DNA of 20,804 nucleotides. Origin: Mesotaenium endlicherianum. Taxonomy: Eukaryota; Streptophyta; Zygnematophyceae; Zygnematales; Mesotaeniaceae. Below the pieces are notes generated by a model. The model did no database searches, was not told the origin of the DNA, and saw nothing but the letters and a program-made list of their open reading frames with translations. The DNA lies in contig WELA01002099.1 in NCBI GenBank assembly GCA_009602735.1, positions 9,392 through 30,195 on the forward strand, written 5' to 3'. A program made the translations under genes and the position numbers. Of this stretch, positions 18,329-20,804 are shown piece by piece. The number at the start of each line of letters is the position of its first letter. Position 1 is the stretch's first letter.

Positions 18329-18343
18329 ATGCAAAAGCCATGA
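18329..18343 (+). CDS. Four-codon upstream ORF overlapping the GH31 start
   Basis: ATG CAA AAG CCA TGA encodes MQKP. Its stop shares the ATGA tetranucleotide with the proposed GH31 start codon at 18340, the geometry used in stop-restart coupling. It exists only if this segment is in the mature 5' leader; a splice acceptor at 18323 would leave it just inside the exon. Confidence 0.35.
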   Translation: MQKP

Positions 18344-20804
18344 TCGCAATTCCATCGCTCCTTGGTAAAAGTTTTGGTGGGTGTCACACGTAATGTCGTA
18401 CTTATTGTATCCTCTTACAGGCGGGGCAAGCTTGTACAGCTTGGCGAGTTCTGCTTCGTCAATTCTGTCTGGCAGAGAGCTTCAGCTAAACATTAAGACT
18501 TGTGGCGGAGGTCGTGCTGCTTGCAATGCAGTTCATGCCCGGGCATCAAGTGCTATCTCAGTCGAAGAGCCTGAAAGGTATACATATTCACGCCCACTAG
18601 CGAGTGAGGAAGCATCTTCTAATCATTCTAATAGACCCCAAGATGATTCCAGATCATGCAGTGCAAAGCTGCAGAGTCTTCGTCATTATGTATGGCGTTG
18701 CACTCTTTATTCGATATGAAAGCTTCTGCGTCTAGTTGGCAACATTTCTCGTGTTGGGATCAACAGCGATCAGCAGTCCACCTTGCATGCATCTAATGTC
18801 ATGCAATCGTTCTTCTTGTGCAGCCCCACCAGAAGCAAGGCAACAGAGTTGGCCGAGCACAATGGGCCTTCCTTTGACACGACCATCGAGATATCCCAGA
18901 GGTTAGAGCTGGGCCTGACGACAGGTGGCAGGTCCTTGGGAGCCAAGAGCCGTCCCCATGGGCTGCCAGCAGGAAGCAGCCGGCCGGCAAACAGTCCCCA
19001 AGCGTTGTCCCTCAAGTCCTCAGCCAACGTCAGGGATCTCTCTCCGGCCACGAACAAATGGGAGGACTTCAAGCTGCAGAGCAAGCAGGCGGGGCTGCAG
19101 AAGAGGGAGGGCAATCTTCCAAACAGAACCAAGGGGGGGCCTCCCAGCCAGACAATGTCCTCTGGCCTCAAGTACGTGCATCCATGGGACTTCAACCCCT
19201 TCGCGTCGTTGTCGGGCTCCTCCTCTGACCCCCTGGAGTTGGGTCCCTGGGCCAGCATTGGAGCCGTGACGAGCGCTGAGATGGAGAGCGGCGTGCTGAC
19301 ACTTGGCGTCATCATAGAGAACAAGGGCGGCATCTCGGCCCCCCTCAACACGTCCCTCCAGATCACCTTCCTCACGGAGACCAGCTTTCGCTTCAGGTGC
19401 GTCCGTCCATTAGGTGCTATTGTAGTTAAGCTATACACTAGTGTATAACAATATGATGCTACCAGGTTGGTGATATTTGTAGTTGTGCTATATACATTAG
19501 TGCATTCCAATATGATATTCACAAGTTCTTTGTAGTCTCACAGAGTCTGCGCCGCCAGTTTGAACGGCCAACTTCTTCTCCGGGTGTCAGACTTGAGAGG
19601 GCTCCGTTGACGGGGAGGCTTGCATGAGACAACAGCACGGCCTGCAAGCATCGATCTGCACAAAGATGGCCCCGGCAAGACGAGTCGCTGTATGCGAGCT
19701 TCGGCAGCTAGGCCCTGCTCTTTACGAGGCTTGCATCTGGTTGAGCCTCGTCCACTCGCACTCCTCTTAACACTCACATGCGCGAGCGTGCATCAGCGCA
19801 CGTTCACACATGACATCCATACTGAGAGTGCCATCCCTCCTTTTCCCCTCGGCGCCAGAAACTCGCATCGTTCTCCTGCCCCCCCCTCAGCGCCAGGCAC
19901 TGACTGCATGGGTCCCGCCTCTAGTATCGATAGCTAGCGCACCCCCCCCCCCCTCGGTATGCGCGCGAAAAGTGACTCTATCAGCATACAGGCCCCTTCT
20001 TCAAAGTCAACGATCCTGCGGTGCCTACGTGCTGTCCCCACGTCTCCACTCTCACTCGCTGGGTGTGTCGCACTTCCCAGCAGCCCACGCGCACCCTGTG
20101 AGGCGAGTGATTGCGTGCAAGCAACCAGTAGGGTGGGCCCCCCTTCTCGATCTGCAGCGTGCATGCATGGGGCGGCGCTATGTGGCGGCAGCAGGGACGT
20201 GTCTCCAGGCGGCAGGGAGGCGTACAACGGCGGCAACTCCACTCACTCGGTTCATGCTTCCATGTCCCCAGTTCCGCTAGTAACCTCTGAATAAGCCCCC
20301 TTTCAATCTGCGGTGTGGGGCTGCGGCAGGTACGCGCCACTTGGCGACAGTGACACGTACAGTCGCGACTACCACTACGCCGTCCCCGTCGCCGATCCCC
20401 ACTCCACAGAGGCGCACCCCAAGCCGGACGCCGCCGCCGCCCGGGCGGCGCTGCTCCCGACCGAGTACGGCTGGGCGGTGGACACGGGCGCCATGCAGAT
20501 GCTCATCCGGCAGAGCCAGCTGGCGATCAACGTGCTCCGCGGCGACGAGCTCATCGTGGGCGACAGCTGTCTGGGGGTGCGCATTGGCAACCAGGGGCAC
20601 AGCGCCGCCGCGGCCTTCAGGGCCCGCGCTGACTCGCACTTCTTCGGCTTTGGCCAGAAGAGCGGCCTCCAGCTGGACAAGAACAGGTACCTGCCACTCT
20701 TGCTAGTACCTGCTACCCTTGCTAGTTACTCTCTCTTCTCACTCCCTCCTCCGCCAACCCCCTGCCCCCCGCGCCTCCCCTGCCCCCCACCATTTGCCAC
20801 CCAG
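18340..20804 (+). CDS. Probable GH31 family glycoside hydrolase (alpha-glucosidase-like), N-terminal part, plastid-targeting predicted
   Basis: Proposed coding exons are 18340-18364, 18421-18577, 18824-19396 and 20330-20686, with GT-AG introns of 56, 246 and 933 bp and a fourth starting at 20687. Phases agree at every junction (G|GC, AG|C, AG|G), giving about 371 residues. The start reads MIAIPSLLG, joined to a Ser/Ala/Arg-rich stretch poor in acids (LYSLASSASSILSGRELQLN), like a chloroplast transit peptide. A low-complexity linker follows to about residue 190. Next is a beta-rich N-terminal domain (LQITFLTETSFRFR, then YAPLGDSDTYSRDY), ending in HFFGFGQKSGLQLDKN. This resembles the conserved GH31 block with a (F/Y)YGxGExSGxLD consensus just before the catalytic barrel. 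The catalytic Asp residues lie beyond the window, so substrate is unknown; starch or glucan metabolism is an inference. Confidence 0.65.
18365..18420 (+). other. GH31 intron 1 (56 bp)
   Basis: It runs from G|GTAAAAG to CTCTTACAG|GC. It is phase 1 and short for a plant-type intron. Removing it joins the start-codon exon in frame with the transit-peptide-like exon; without splicing the frame is lost. Confidence 0.6.
18578..18823 (+). other. GH31 intron 2 (246 bp)
   Basis: Donor AAAG|GTATAC, acceptor TTCTTGTGCAG|C, phase 2. A two-base remainder AG joins the first C of the next exon to give Ser. Confidence 0.6.
19397..20329 (+). other. GH31 intron 3 (933 bp)
   Basis: Donor TTCAG|GTGCGT, acceptor GCGGCAG|G, phase 2, joining FRFR to YAPLG. 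It contains a degenerate ~55-bp duplication (19419-19456 and 19475-19516), a perfect 16-bp palindrome TATACACTAGTGTATA (19432-19447), and a run of twelve C (19942-19953). Several long overlapping open frames here are noncoding shadows of GC-rich sequence. Confidence 0.65.
20687..20804 (+). other. GH31 intron 4 (start; possibly complete)
   Basis: The donor AACAG|GTACCT lies in a 19-bp direct repeat (20687-20705, 20706-20724), so a second GTACCT lies 19 nt downstream. The rest is a long pyrimidine-rich tract ending CACCCAG at the last base of the window, which would make a good acceptor and a 118-bp intron. Confidence 0.5.

Larger units (their letters stand above)
16292..18339. other. 2-kb region upstream of the GH31 gene, no coding gene recognised
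   Basis: It holds a CATGCA/TGCATG-rich stretch (about 16600-16790), a GC-rich block with short direct and inverted repeats (about 17100-17310), and AT-richer sequence to 18339. Overlapping open frames on both strands at 16857-17520 reflect low stop density and show no domain. The promoter and 5' UTR of the downstream gene presumably lie here; a splice-acceptor-like TCCTTGCAG ends at 18323, so a 5' UTR intron is possible. Confidence 0.45.

Noticed and set aside
18770..19522. 250-codon minus-strand frame opposite GH31 exon 3
   Set aside because: The plus strand has phase-consistent splice sites and GH31-like residues; the minus frame has no recognisable domain and spans the intron boundary.
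19810..20280. Open frames of 100-156 codons on both strands in GH31 intron 3
   Set aside because: They lie in GC-rich intron sequence with a poly-C run and have no domain similarity; the flanking splice sites agree in phase without them.
20277..20639. Minus-strand frame opposite GH31 exon 4
   Set aside because: High-GC shadow of the plus-strand exon, whose protein carries the FGFGQKSG block.
1..20804. CRISPR arrays, tRNA or rRNA genes, bacterial operon signals
   Set aside because: No spaced repeats, cloverleaf or rRNA segments were recognised; the tRNA-like strings are retrotransposon primer sites.

Overview
The window reads as nuclear DNA of a green-lineage eukaryote, and it is dominated by LTR retrotransposons. 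The reasons are Ty3/gypsy elements with plant-type initiator-Met-tRNA primer sites (TGGTATCGGAGC), a chromodomain integrase, a plant-style TRIM element, and a host gene with GT-AG introns whose N-terminus looks like a plastid transit peptide. The species cannot be fixed from sequence alone. A streptophyte alga or early land plant is an inference, not a demonstration.

Layout. 1-2740 (minus strand): the 5' part of a decayed Ty3/gypsy element, reading right to left as LTR, tRNA primer site, intact gag, then protease/RT with two in-frame stops, running off the left edge. 2768-7427 (plus): element E1, a chromovirus lacking its 5' LTR, gag and protease active site but with an open RT-RNase H-integrase-chromodomain frame and a 3' LTR. 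7428-9618: sequence without a firm gene, holding a complete 511-bp TRIM (7974-8484) with target duplication CTACC. 9624-16286 (plus): element E2, a complete 6.66-kb chromovirus of the same family as E1, flanked by the target duplication GATAC, with two LTRs, primer site, gag, pol and a G-run polypurine tract. 16292-18339: sequence without a recognised gene. 18340 to the right edge (plus): the first four exons of a probable GH31 glycoside hydrolase, with all splice phases matching.

How the parts work together. In E2, pol sits in the -1 frame relative to gag. The overlap holds a canonical slippery heptamer (A AAA AAC) followed by a 7-bp stem that spans the gag stop. The unrelated minus-strand element has the same arrangement with a less canonical A-run and a 9-bp stem. 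Programmed -1 frameshifting therefore appears to be how at least two Ty3/gypsy families here make Gag-Pol. The TRIM shares its LTR ends (TGTAGTGAT...TCACTACA) and primer type with E1/E2, so it may borrow their proteins.

Most notable observations: the two frameshift cassettes; the near-identity of E1 and E2 over about 3.3 kb, flanked by 3-4% divergence (conversion or an assembly artefact); the TRIM and its CACGTG boxes; the altered TG terminus in both complete 5' LTRs; an A-B-A'-B' inverted-repeat arrangement near 17.3 kb; and the GH31 start codon overlapping a four-codon upstream ORF.
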